Origin: Pachyseris speciosa
Taxonomy: Eukaryota; Cnidaria; Anthozoa; Scleractinia; Pachyseridae
Assembly (NCBI GenBank): GCA_016490735.1
Contig: JAEMWC010000195.1
Coordinates: forward strand, 975,001-1,039,000
Length of the DNA: 64,000 bases
Reading direction: 5' to 3'
The notes beneath the pieces were generated by a model that was given only the letters and a program-made list of their open reading frames with translations, had not been told where the DNA came from and ran no database searches. Both the position numbers and the translations under genes were made by a program. This document shows positions 1 through 10,676 of this stretch, one piece after another. Every line of letters begins with the position of its first letter. The first letter of the stretch is position 1.

Positions 1-180
1 GTTCAAACCCCGTTGAAGTCCGGAACTTTTTTTCAGGCTTCTTTTCGCAATTGCATAAATTGCGTTCATAACTGCGAGCATCATTCTTCATTTGATTTCA
101 TTTGCGCAGTTCATATATGATTCATTTCATATGTCATTCACACTCATTTCTTTCACGGGAAAATATGAACCTACAATTGA
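1..180 (+). repeat. tRNA-derived SINE unit, 3' part
   Basis: The window opens inside a SINE unit: the T-arm end of a tRNA-like head (GTTCAAACCCCGTTGAAGTCC) is followed by a tail rich in CATT and ATAT motifs. The same head and tail recur at 165-350, so this is one unit of a head-to-tail pair. The 5' part lies outside the window. Confidence 0.75.
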
Positions 181-183
181 CCT

Positions 184-224
<41 letters not shown>

Positions 225-350
225 ATCGCACCGGTAATCGCGAGGTCACGGGTTCAAACCCCGTTGAAGTCCGGAATTTTTTTTTCAGGCTTCTTTTCGC
301 AATTGCATAAATTGCGTTCATAACTGCGAGGATCATTCTTCATTCGAGGC
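181..350 (+). repeat. tRNA-derived SINE unit with full tRNA-like head
   Basis: Positions 199-272 fold as a tRNA cloverleaf: 7-bp acceptor stem (GGCTTCA with TGAAGTC), D-arm GCTC/GAGC, anticodon loop CCGGTAA, and T-arm ACGGG/CCCGT around TTCAAAC. The anticodon would read GGT (Thr), but position 33 is C rather than T and the anticodon stem is poorly paired, so I read it as a SINE head and not a working tRNA gene. The tail matches the partial unit at 1-180. The minus strand gives an open frame through the head, which is a by-product of the repeat. Confidence 0.75.
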
Positions 351-367
351 GTAATTGTTAATTATTC

Positions 368-3035
368 AATAAGTTTTTTCGCGGTGACGTTAGTTGCTAG
401 AATTAAAAAATTATTGATTATCATTAGTTAGTAACACATGTCAAAGCTCATGAGCTCATATCTGATTTCTTGTTTGATATCGTTTTTATTGAGGTTAAAA
501 TAGCATTATTAAATACAGCTATCGAATTTCTTACGAAAAAGAAGCAAATTATCTTCGGCAAAGACGACACAGAATTAAAAAAAGCGAAGGAAAACGCAAA
601 ATGCACCTGTTTAGAGTTCTTGCTTTCGTTCAACCCTGCGTGTGGTTTGCAATTTGCATCTAAGTTTCATTTTCAGTGCATTAAGGCTGACATCTAAACT
701 AAGAGCCGCAGAACTTTACAGAAAGTATAACCGCACGTAAATAAGAATTCTATTAGCAAAACAGAATCACCTTTTGTCCTTTAGATAACTGCGCTATTTG
801 AAGGAAGGGCATTATATTATTAAAACTGCCCTCGTAAAACCGAGTCATCATAGTCAAGTTAATGCGTTAATGTAGCTTTAAAGAGAGAAAAGGGGGCTTA
901 AAATAATAAATCAATGATATATATGCGCTTTATTTACCCTCTGCGTCATTTATAACACAATTAAATGCTAGTGGGACCGAGCAAATACACGAAACAAGTA
1001 ATTCAAATAGACATATAACAAGGTAAAAAAGACCAACTGGCAGAAGGCGAACCAGTTGGTTCTTTACAAGCGGAGGTGTTAAATTCGGTACTACCGAGAA
1101 ACAACTCCAGATAGCAATTATAGCTGGACTTGAACTCGGGGTTCTGGATTACCAGCCATCTAATAGCGGCTAAGACCGCACAGATGGCTGCGCCATCTGA
1201 GCATTTTATGAATATGTGAATGATCATCGTAGTTATGCCCTCGAAAGTCATTAACTCTGGCTAAACATACATGCATGAGAAAGTTGAGATCGCTGGTTTA
1301 TCACCAAAGAACGATAAATGCATGCTGACGTGAATGGATTAGGTCCAATGTTATTTAAGAGACCAAAATGTACTTTTCCGGAAATTGAAAACTTATTTTG
1401 AGCGGATCTTTTGTGCTACATCATTTGCTGAATTCACTTACAAAGTGTTAAAAGACTGCCTAAAGGCTTTACTTTAACTTATCACCAACTAACAGCACTT
1501 ATCAAAGCCCATCTGCTTCAGTTCTCTTTTTATGTCTTTTTTCAAAATAGCATAAACCAGCGGATTAACGGCTGAGTTTATGACAAAAAGAACGTGAATT
1601 GCCTTCCGCAAAGCTTCAGGGACGACACAGAAGTTGAAGACGAAACAAAAACACCTGTAATTTCCTCCAACGTGGCACAGAACGAAAAGCGAAATAATAA
1701 AAATTATCATTTTCACCGACGGTGAGTTCTTGTGCGTGTGCCTGTTTCTTTGTGCGCTGTCCTGCGTTGTGGAATTAAATCTAATCTGATGCAAAATAAA
1801 CGTTTCTTTTTGTGCAATGCCTTTTGCTATGAAGCACAGACGTCCAATAACATATACAAAGAGGACGCTGGGGATAAGCTGAAAGATCAAAACCCTGATA
1901 TTTTCGAAGACGAATGTAAAGGACTCGTTCCCGCTGGAGTAAGTGAAAAGTGAAGGTACGGTGAAGATAACCAATGGCGAGATCCAAGCAAGGGAGATAA
2001 ATATAGTATATCGGCGCCTTGACATGAAATGGTGGTATTTTAAAGGCCTCGTAATCGCCATGAATCTATCCGCTGTCAAGGCGCATAAATTTGCTGATGA
2101 GGAATACAGAAGGTATGGCTGACTTTGAACCATACTCCAGTGTGATCGATGGCTAGGTCTTGGAAGAAGCTTGAAATGAAAAGAAGAGGAAAATATGTCA
2201 ACCCGACGAATAAATCAGCCAGCGCTAGGGACAGGAGAAACCAGTTTGCTGTAACATGTAAGCGTGGTCTTGTGATAACTAAGTACGCCACCAAAGAGTT
2301 TCCGATGACGGTTATGACAGTAAACAACCAACCAAATACCGCGAACCACATATTTAGATTGTTCCAAATACAGACGATACAAAAAAATTGGGCGAAAACC
2401 AACTTTCTTTAAGGCACTGAATACTTGATAGATCCACCAGGCTGTCCTGGATGTTAGTGTCAGTCCAATATATAATTCAGTATCTGAACTATGATTCAAT
2501 GAGCTAAAAGACGACGGCGAATAAAACAGAGTACTTGTGGGATACTTATGCTAGTATTAGTGATTCAATGCGGCGGTTGTCCTTTTAAAGAGGCAGGTGT
2601 GGACAACTTGTCAAAACGTCTGATCGTCTCATTGACGCAAAACTCCCTTCAACTGTGTGATTAAACGAAAAGAAACGATCAATCCCAGAGTAGCATTGTC
2701 AAGAATTCGAGCGAAATATAACATTGATTTTAGAGGGCGCCCAATAGAAAAACTGAGTTTAGAACCGGCAAGGACTTGAACTCTTTTTCAGATAGTGTCA
2801 ATAATCCAAGCTGGTAATTGTTTTGAGACAGCTTACAAGGAATAAAATAAACCAACAAAGCAGTTGTCACTTGCCCTTTCTGTTATTAAAACGTGTTAAG
2901 TGGTTAAGCTAATCGAGACTGATAAATTTCTTGGAATCACAATGATATTATATTTTTCATGACAGTTCATTACGTCAATTCACACTGACAACTGAGAGCA
3001 AACTCTCTGTGTGAATCATTTAATGTTTGTTCAGA
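368..3035. repeat. Segmental duplication, copy A (contains GPCR copy A)
   Basis: About 2.7 kb here is repeated in the same orientation at 3727-6385. Similarity begins near the shared GCGGTGACGTTAG and ends near the shared CATTTAATGT. The receptor coding part is almost identical between copies, while flanks carry scattered substitutions and small indels. Positions 368-1488 lie 3' of the receptor and hold no gene I can support. Confidence 0.85.
1489..2402 (-). pseudogene. Rhodopsin-like GPCR, copy A, broken by a 1-bp frameshift
   Basis: This minus-strand gene parallels the open copy at 4851-5714. It is split into two overlapping frames: 2402-2076 carries transmembrane segments 1-2 (GNSLVAYLVI, SLALADLF) and 2133-1489 carries segment 3 to the C-terminus (ADRFMAITRP, SAVNPLVYAI). 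The break is one missing A on the plus strand near 2110: copy A has ACAGAAGGTA where copy B has ACAGAAAGGTA. Outside this indel the two proteins are nearly identical, so loss is recent, or the base is an assembly error in a short A run. The upstream frame opens with MVFAQFF, absent from copy B because of a stop there. No introns are visible. Confidence 0.8.
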
Positions 3036-3726
3036 AAGACTGTCTTCATACTACTTGAACTAAACAGACGCACTACAAATGTTTGCCCAAGTTCGTTCCA
3101 GACGGATTATGCGTCTCTAGTATAAAAACGGCCAATAACAGAGCTAACGATCGAAAACAATTTCTAATTTTTACCGAGTCTTATAAACAACGAAGGAATA
3201 TTTAACAACCAAGGGACTTTTTTAGTTTTCATTTTTCCTTTTTTTAATTTCTGAGTAATTTTCCCCGTTTTCAATTCTGAGCCATTTCCCCTCCTTCTCC
3301 GGCTGTGCCTTTATTTTCCACCATTTGTCATTAGGAATGGCAACAGACTAGCATTTGCTCATTGATGCCACTTGACCAACAATGCTGTAATTCAGAAATA
3401 GCATCTACTAATCTATGCTAAAACTATAAACAAGGCAAAAAAAATAATAATAATAATAAATGAATAAAAAATAGTAATAATAATTGAAGGAATTTAATTT
3501 CTGGGTATTTATTTTGTTTTTTAGTCAAGAAACTGCGTCTTTGCATAATGAATTAAGTTGTTTGTTTTCGTTCATCGTCTGTAGGCTCGTATAATTTCGT
3601 TACCTCTTAAACCATCTTCATGCTTCTAAAAACGTACTGTTTGCTGCTTTTCTGTCCGGGCGCAGTCTGGTTAACTCGCTGGTTAACTCCTCTCGCCAAT
3701 GAATAAATTCAATATGAATTTATTTA
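3036..3726. other. Spacer between duplicated units
   Basis: No gene is visible. It holds an (AAT)n-like run at about 3440-3480, long T and AT tracts, and otherwise unique sequence separating the two duplicated units. Confidence 0.6.
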
Positions 3727-6385
3727 ATATGTTTTTTTCGCGGTGACGTTAGTTACTCGGATTAAAACGATTATTGATTACCATTAGCTAGTAACACATT
3801 TCAAAGCTCATGAGCTCATATCATTTCTCGTTTGATATCGTTTTTATTGAGGTTAGAATAGCATTTTAAATACAGTTATCGAATTGTTACGAAAAGGAAG
3901 CGAATTATCTTCGGCAAAGACGACGCAGAATTTAAAAAAAGCGAAGGAAAACGCAAAATGCACCTGCTTAGATTTCTTGTTTTCGTGAACCCTGCGTGTG
4001 GTTTTCAATTTGCATCTAAGTTTTATTTTCAGTGCATTAAGACTGACATCTGAACTAAGAGCCGCAGAACTTTACAGAAAGTATAACCGCACGTAAATAA
4101 GAATTCTATTAGCAAAACAGAATCACCTTTTGTCCTTTAGATAACTGCGCTATTTGAAGGAAGGGCATTATATTATTAAAACTGCCCTCGTAAAACTGAG
4201 TCATCATGGTGAAGTTAATGCATTAATGCAGCTTTAAAGAGAGAAAGTGAGATTTAAAAATAATAAATAAATGACATAAATGCGCTTTTATGATTTCCCC
4301 TCTGCATTATTTATAGCACAAATGCTAGTAGGCCCGAGCAAATACACGAAACAAGTAATTCAAATAAACATATAACAAGGTAAAGAAACCCAACTGGTAG
4401 AAGGCGAACCAGTTGGTTGTTTACAAGCGTGGCCGAGGTGTTAAATTCGGTACTACCGAGAAACAACTCCAGATAGCGATTATAGCTGGACTTGAACTCG
4501 GGGTTCTGGATTACCAGCCATCTAACAGCGGCTAAGACCGCACAGATGGCTGCGCCATCTGAGCATTTTATGAATATGTGAATGATCATCGTAGTTATGC
4601 CCTCGAAAGTCATTAACTCTGACTAAACATACATGCATGAGAAAGTTGAGATCGCTGGTTTATCACTAAAGAACGATAAATGCATGCTGACGTGAATGGA
4701 TTAGGTCCAATGTTATTTAAGAGACCAAAATGTTCTTTTCCGGAAATTGAAAACTTATTTTGAGCGGATCTTTTGTGCTACATCATTTGCTGAATTCACT
4801 TACAAAGTGTTAAAAGACTGCCTAAAGGCTTTACTTTAACTTATCACCAACTAACAGCACTTATCAAAGCCCATCTGCTTCAGTTCTCTTTTTATGTCTT
4901 TTTTCAAAATAGCATAAACCAGCGGATTAACGGCTGAGTTTATGACAAAAAGAACGTGAATTGCCTTCCGCAAAGCTTCAGGGACGACACAGAAGTTGAA
5001 GACGAAACAAAAACACCTGTAATTTCCTCCAACGTGGCACAGAACGAAAAGCGAAATAATAAAAATTATCATTTTCACCGACGGTGAGTTCTTGTGCGTG
5101 TGCCTGTTTCTTTGTGCGCTGTCCTGCGTTGTGGAATTAAATCTAATCTGATGCAAAATAAACGTTTCTTTTTGTGCAATGCCTTTTGCTATGAAGCACA
5201 GACGTCCAATAACATATACAAAGAGGACGCTGGGGATAAGCTGAAAGATCAAAACCCTGATATTTTCGAAGACGAATGTAAAAGACTCGTTCCCGCTGGA
5301 GTAAGTGAAAATTGAAGGTACGGTGAAGATAACCAATGGCGAGACCCAAGCAAGGGAGATAAATATAGTATATCGGCGCCTTGACATGAAATGGTGGTAT
5401 TTTAAAGGCCTCGTAATCGCCATGAGTCTATCCGCTGTCAAGGCGCATAAATTTGCTGATGAGGAATACAGAAAGGTATGGCTGACTTTGAACCATACTC
5501 CTGTATGATCGATGGCTAGGTCTTGGAAGAAGCTTGAAATGAAAAGAAGAGGAAAATATGTCAACCCGACGAATAAATCAGCCAGCGCTAGGGACAGGAC
5601 AAACCAGTTTGCCGTAATATGTAAGCGTGGTCTTGTGATAACTAAGTACGCCACCAAAGAGTTTCCGATGACGGTTATGACAGTAAACAACCAACCAAAT
5701 ATCGCGAACCACATAGCTAGATTGTTCCAAATACAGACGATACAAAAAAATTAGCCGAAAACCAACTTTCTGTAAGGCACTGAATACTTGATAGATCCAC
5801 CAGGCTGTCCTGGATGTTAGTGTCAGTCCAATATATAATTCAGTATCTGAACTATGATTCAATGAGCTAAAAGACGACGGCGAATAAAACAGAGTACTTG
5901 TGGGATAGTTATGCTAGTATTAGTGATTCAATGCGGCGATTATCATTTTAAAGAGGCAGGTGTGGACAACTTGTCAAAACGTCGATCGTCTCATTATTGA
6001 CGCAAAACTCCCTTCAACTGTGTGATTAAACGAAAAGAAACGATCAATCCCAGAGTAGCATTGTCAAGAATTCGAGCGAAATATAATTTTGATGTTAGAG
6101 GGTGCCCCATAGAAAAACTGACTTAAGAACCAGCAGGGACTTGAACTTTTTTTCAGGTAGTGTCAATCATCCAGGCTGGTAATTTGTTTTGAGACAGCTT
6201 ACAAGGAATAAAATAAACCAACAAAGCTGTTGTCACTTGAAGCGCGTTAAGTGGTAAAGCTAATGGAGACTGATAAATTTCTTGGAGCTATAATGATATT
6301 ATATTTTTAATGACAGTTCATTACGTCAATCCTCACTGACTACTGTCAGGAGGCTCTGTGTGTGCATCATTTAATGTATATTCAG
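3727..6385. repeat. Segmental duplication, copy B (contains GPCR copy B)
   Basis: Second direct copy of the unit at 368-3035, offset about 3.36 kb. It carries the intact receptor frame. Positions 3727-4850 are 3' flank matching copy A, with no supportable gene. Confidence 0.85.
4851..5714 (-). CDS. Rhodopsin-like (class A) GPCR, copy B, open reading frame
   Basis: Intronless 287-residue seven-transmembrane receptor for the plasma membrane. Landmarks in order: GNSLVAYL in TM1, SLALADLF in TM2, ADRLMAITRP as the DRY-region variant ending TM3, ISLAWVSP in TM4, and NPLVY in TM7, followed by a short basic tail ending KCC that could be palmitoylated. Three class A hallmarks are missing: the conserved Cys at the top of TM3 is Thr, the TM6 CWxP motif reads FVLCHVGG, and DRY is DRL. 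The start is the first Met in frame, only one residue before TM1; a TAA lies about 12 codons upstream. A frame at 5862-5758 encoding MNHSSDTELYIGL with a glycosylation sequon may be the true N-terminus, but it is in another frame. The ligand cannot be told; it resembles lineage-expanded cnidarian receptors. Confidence 0.85.
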   Translation of the reverse strand: MWFAIFGWLFTVITVIGNSLVAYLVITRPRLHITANWFVLSLALADLFVGLTYFPLLFISSFFQDLAIDHTGVWFKVSHTFLYSSSANLCALTADRLMAITRPLKYHHFMSRRRYTIFISLAWVSPLVIFTVPSIFTYSSGNESFTFVFENIRVLIFQLIPSVLFVYVIGRLCFIAKGIAQKETFILHQIRFNSTTQDSAQRNRHTHKNSPSVKMIIFIISLFVLCHVGGNYRCFCFVFNFCVVPEALRKAIHVLFVINSAVNPLVYAILKKDIKRELKQMGFDKCC

Positions 6386-6403
6386 CTGACTTACTTGATA
6401 GGG

Positions 6404-6435
<32 letters not shown>

Positions 6436-6443
6436 TGTCGGTT

Positions 6444-6516
6444 GCTGACGTTTCGAGCGTTAGCCCTTCGTCGGAGCGAATCGCTCCGACGAAGGGCTAA
6501 CGCTCGAAACGTCAGC
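6444..6516. repeat. Perfect 73-bp palindrome (MITE-like hairpin)
   Basis: Two 36-bp arms, beginning GCTGACGTTTCGAGCGTTAG, pair perfectly around the single A at 6480. The core contains CGAAGGGCTAACGCTCG. It is probably the fused termini of a small DNA element. The flanks (6386-6443, 6517-7089) show no gene. Confidence 0.85.
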
Positions 6517-6527
6517 TAATCGAATCC

Positions 6528-6558
<31 letters not shown>

Positions 6559-7090
6559 CGTTAATAAACCAAATTTTCGTGACTTACTTGATAGTCATTC
6601 TTTTCACAGGGACATCCACGCCCAAGAGTTTGCTTTGCGCCTTCAAAACTAAAGCTCCCGCACGAACAAGTCATCCTCCCCTTGTCTAAAAGTAATTCAT
6701 TTTCGTACAAGAAGCTCTTAAGTTCAAACACATTTGGTTTCTTTACTTTTCCATCTCATACTAGTTCTGGAGTCCATTCCAATTTGTACCGGCGGACTCC
6801 ACAAGGAAACACTTGAATCCTAATACTATGCGGGGTGGTTGTTAGCACCCTAAATCAATGTTAACCTGAAGATAGTAGGTTCCTTTCCTGCTGGAACAAC
6901 ACAATACTTGAAAAGCATACTTGCGAGCCATATGGCCATTCGTTTCGCGTTAGCAAAAACTGCCAACAACTGGTAACTGGCAGATTATAATTCCTAAATT
7001 TTTGTTCAAGTAAGAATGGAATAATTATTTTATAAGGAGGAGAGATTATATACCAAAGGTTAAACAGGGATTACTGTGTATTTAAGAAAT

Positions 7091-7558
7091 TTAATCCAGG
7101 CAGGTTCTTGCAGTCCTTGCAAGCCACACCAGCGCTATAATATTTGTCTATTCCTTTGGGATGATCCAGATCAAGATCAATGATCCAAGATCACTCGGAT
7201 CATTGGGATCACTCGGATCATGAGGATCAGTTGGATCATGGGGATTACTTGGATCATGGGGATCACTTGGATCATGGGGATCACTTGGCTCATGGGGATC
7301 ACTCGGATCTTGGGGATCACTCGGATCATGGGGATCACTTGGATCATGGGGATCACTCGGATCATGGGGATCACTTGGATCATGAGGATCACTCGGATCA
7401 TGGCGCATCAGAGGAACCGAGGAATCCTTGCCCAGAGTGAATTTCTCGGTTCCTTTGATGCACCGAGTGATATTGGATCATTGATCTTGATCTGGATCAT
7501 CCCACAGGAACGCACCCGTTTACAGGGAAGTTTGAAGTTTATTTATTCATAAATACAT
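7091..7558. repeat. Inverted-repeat element with internal 18-bp minisatellite, copy 1
   Basis: 38-bp inverted termini (7151-7188 and 7473-7510, TTCCTTTGGGATGATCCAGA at the left) flank about a dozen 18-bp units of the form GGATCACTCGGATCATGG. A smaller inverted pair (GAGGAACCGAGGAAT with ATTTCTCGGTTCCTTTG) sits between the minisatellite and the right terminus. Frames run through the 18-mer on both strands (minus strand: repeated Asp-Pro-Ser-Asp-Pro-His) because 18 is a multiple of three. I do not call a protein. Confidence 0.85.
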
Positions 7559-7580
7559 ATATAAATATCCATATATATAA

Positions 7581-8083
7581 ATATCCAGGCAGGTTCTTGC
7601 AGTCCTTGCAAGCCACACCAGCGCTATAATATTTGTCTATTCCTTTGGGATGATCCAGATCAAGATCAATGATCCAAGATCACTCGGATCATTGGGATCA
7701 CTCGGATCATGAGGATCAGTTGGATCATGGGGATTACTTGGATCATGGGGATCACTCGGATCATGGGGATCACTCGGATCATGGGGATCACTTGTATCAT
7801 GGGGATCACTCGGATCATGGGGATCACTTAGATCATGGGGATCACTCGGATCATGGGGATCACTCGGATCATGGGGATCACTCGGATCATGGGGATCACT
7901 TGGATCATGGGGATCACTCGGATCATGGCGCATCAGAGGAACCGAGGAATCCTTGCCCAGAGTGGATTCCTCGGTTCCTTTGATGCTCCGAGTGATATTG
8001 GATCATTGATCTTGATCTGGATCATCCCACAGGAACGCACCCGTTTACAGGGAAGTTTGAAATTTATTTATTCATAAATACAT
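7581..8083. repeat. Inverted-repeat element with internal 18-bp minisatellite, copy 2
   Basis: Direct duplicate of 7091-7558 including outer flanks (CCAGGCAGGTTCTTGCAGTC), with inverted termini at 7640-7677 and 7998-8035. It is 36 bp longer, which equals two extra 18-bp units. The copies are separated by a short AT-rich spacer. Confidence 0.85.
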
Positions 8084-8291
8084 GCACAGCAGTCTGAAAA
8101 CTGAATTGCCTGATGAAGTTATACAGATCTAATTATTAACTATTTTAATCTATCTACTTAATTAAAAGGGTCCACTCAGCTAAAAAAGGAAACTCTAAAC
8201 TGTGTTCGCTTTAAGACATGAAGAGATAATAAAACTATTCTTAAAACGGTCAGTTTTGAAGCGTGGCATGTTAAAAGGCTGCGCGCGCCTG

Positions 8292-8763
8292 AAACACCAA
8301 CTCTGATGGATCAGTACTCCCACAGTTTTTTGTTTGTTTTCTTGAACATGGTATCAAAACATTTCCTAATTATTTCTCCACAAGTTGTGATCAATTTTTT
8401 GACATATAAGGTTACCATAGCGACAGTACAGCCTCTTAGAAACACCCTTAATTTTGGCTTTATGTGCCTGTAACTCAAAAAGAGAGACGGGTGACCCCCT
8501 TTTTTATTACTGAATTGCAATCAGCGTATAAAGATTCATCTTTCTGCAAAGTTTAAAAAAATCTGCACATGGGGTTCAGAGCCACTTTAAATTATCGAAA
8601 AATTAAGGTGAAAAATTAAGGCTGTACTGTTGCTATGGTAACCTTATATGTCAAAACAGTGACCACAACTTGTTGAGAAATAATTGGAAAATTTTTTGAT
8701 ACCATGTTCAAGGAAACAGACGAAAAATTGTGCGAATATCTATCCATCAAAGAGTTGATGTTT
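8292..8763. mobile_element. Foldback MITE with about 140-bp arms
   Basis: The arm at 8292-8434 is the imperfect reverse complement of 8619-8763. Shared blocks include GAACATGGTATCAAAA and GACATATAAGGTTACCATAG. It has no coding capacity and abuts the truncated 3' end of the LINE remnant at 8764-9033. Confidence 0.8.
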
Positions 8764-9033
8764 AAAAATAACGAAACCATTTTGAGTTAACGAATAAACA
8801 GTTTCATGCGTTGCTGGTAATAACTTATAAAACCGGTGATTGTTGTCATTTACAATTGTGTCGAAAAGTGTGTCTCACATTTCATCACGATGGATAGCCA
8901 ATTCCTTAAAGTTCATAATATCGAGGACCTCTTGATAGTCATGACCTGGGTAGGTGATGGACATTGCTCTCTTCTGTACACGTTCTAATTCTTGCATGAA
9001 ATATTTAGGTAAAATAAATAATAACAATAACTG
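8764..9033 (-). pseudogene. LINE reverse-transcriptase C-terminal remnant
   Basis: The minus strand reads through a typical end-of-RT segment (FMQELERVQKRAMSITYPG, then FYKLLPATHE) with one in-frame TGA. It is the downstream continuation of the fragment at 9351-9853, separated from it by the SINE at 9034-9350, and is cut off on its other side by the foldback element. Confidence 0.75.
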
Positions 9034-9350
9034 TCTGAGCTAATCGTCCTCGCAAAGTACAGCAAGGACGCAGCTCAACAAGGTCGAACCGAAAGCATAT
9101 ACAAGGCGCCTCTGGCAGCCGCCATACGGTCCATGTATGACCTTGGAGCACGGCCTACAGCCAGCTCGAATAAGCCGTATGCTGATTTTTGCTGAGGGAG
9201 GAAAACCGGAGTACCCGGAGAAAAACCCTCGGAGCAGGATCGAGAACCAGCACAAACTCAGCCCACTTATGGCGTCACCACCGGGAATCGAACCCGGTAC
9301 CACATTGGTGGGAGGCGAGTGCTCTCACCACTACGCCATCCCTGCCCCCC
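9034..9350 (-). mobile_element. tRNA-derived SINE inserted in a LINE remnant
   Basis: Read on the minus strand, it starts with a tRNA-like head (box A-like GGCGTAGTGGTGAGAGC, box B-like GGTTCGATTCCC) and continues through a body with TTTTTCTCCGGGTACTCCGG, a block seen in many animal SINEs. It ends in an A/T-rich tail (about 9011-9033). The interrupted LINE frame can be followed on both sides. Confidence 0.8.
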
Positions 9351-9853
9351 TGTACTGTAGTGAAAGACCGGTACCGCATAGTCCACAATTGGTCTAATAC
9401 AACTATACTAAAAGAGCCCTAAATCAGTGCGAGCAGCCTTAGCTTTCTTAAGTTGAATCAAAAAATATAATCTCATAGAGGCCTTCTAAACAATTAATTA
9501 TGGACATTCCAGGTCAAATTACTGGAAATATTAAGACCCAATAGCTTTACATTTTCTACCACTTCCAAAGCATCGCCATCGATGAGAACTTCTTGCTAGG
9601 ACTTTGTAAAAGATATTCGCATCTCTTTACACTTTTCTGTGTTCAGTTGGACTCTATTTTCTAATAACCATAGTATTACTCTATCTGTAGTACGTTGGGC
9701 ATGACATTTCTCCCTTCGCGCAACCATGATACATGAGCAAACATGATAGACAAATTGTAGCTTGCGGTGCGAACGTGGGCCAAACTGAAGTACGAGAGCT
9801 AAGTTGATCAATATTTTTTTATAATCACACAAAAGTTTTTTCCTCATATACAA
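9351..9853 (-). pseudogene. LINE reverse-transcriptase remnant, upstream part
   Basis: The minus strand encodes ENRVQLNTEKCKEMRISFTK followed by VVENVKLLGLNISSNLTW and then, after frame breaks, IRPIVDYAVPVFHYS. These are characteristic of the C-terminal half of CR1-like or related non-LTR reverse transcriptases. There are multiple stops and frame changes, so it is dead. Confidence 0.75.
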
Positions 9854-10676
9854 GCATCCTAAAATTTCGTCGCTGTCGTCGTCTTCGTCGTCGTCGAGGT
9901 AAATAGAGAAAGAGGCAGTGGGACGGGGGTTGGGGGGGGGGGGGGGTTTGGGGGTGGAAGTACCCGTTGATAAGGTCAGAAAAGAGGAGGCAATTACCGT
10001 AACAGCCGCCAGTTTTGATTTCCTGCCACGCTTTAAGGTGATTCCTTAGTAATAAAAGTTGTCGAACGATTTTTTTAACTTTCTCTTAATGTTCCTACCA
10101 AGCACTGTTTCGAAAAATGCAACAAAAACGATAGGTCACCATGCTCGCAAAAGAGATTTGATGGGCCAAACTTACCCCATTTATGCATATACTGCATGGT
10201 ACTAATCACGCGCGTTATTTCATCGGTTCACGTTATATTTTGCGGTAGCTGGAAGAAAAGCTTATTGAAGTAATACTTTAAAAAAATTGATAGCTGGAAA
10301 GTCTCAAGTATAAGGAACAATTTGATAAATAATTAATGGCAAATTCACACAATTTCAAACGACACGGACTCAAAATGTTCTTCGATTCGTTGTTTTCAAG
10401 GTCGTAATTTTCACACTCGAGTAACGGTTTTGTGCACCCTTTCAGCTATATCTTTTTTCCTTCCGAACAAATGAGGATAATTTGTGCACCAAAATTGTGC
10501 AATAAAAAAAGATGGGTCACCATACGCGTTTCATTGCAACACGACGACAAAGGGAAAATTTCGTAGATAAATGAACAAAAGTTCAAAAGTACTGCGTGGT
10601 ACTAATTAGGGTGAAAGTGTTAAAGGTATTAATGTGCCAAAAAGTAGTTTGAAAGACAAACCAGACGTTTCGGGCT
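9854..10676. other. Unassigned interval with G-run
   Basis: Contains a (CGT)n-like stretch near 9865-9895 and a run of G with few interruptions at 9920-9955 that could form a G-quadruplex. Two related blocks occur at about 10090-10200 and 10440-10560 (both contain gggtcacca-like and aaattttcgt-like pieces). No gene is seen. Confidence 0.4.

Noticed and set aside
199..272. Functional tRNA-Thr(GGT) gene
   Set aside because: C at position 33, poor anticodon stem, and a tail shared with the neighbouring unit identify a SINE head.
1003..1251. Small protein downstream of GPCR copy A, with a 100-codon counterpart at 4311-4613
   Set aside because: The two copies differ by indels that change the C-terminus, and no start or family signal is present. 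Probably a repeat-derived frame.
7148..7408. Asp-Pro-Ser-Asp-Pro-His repeat protein
   Set aside because: The frames come from an 18-bp DNA repeat and exist in several registers on both strands.
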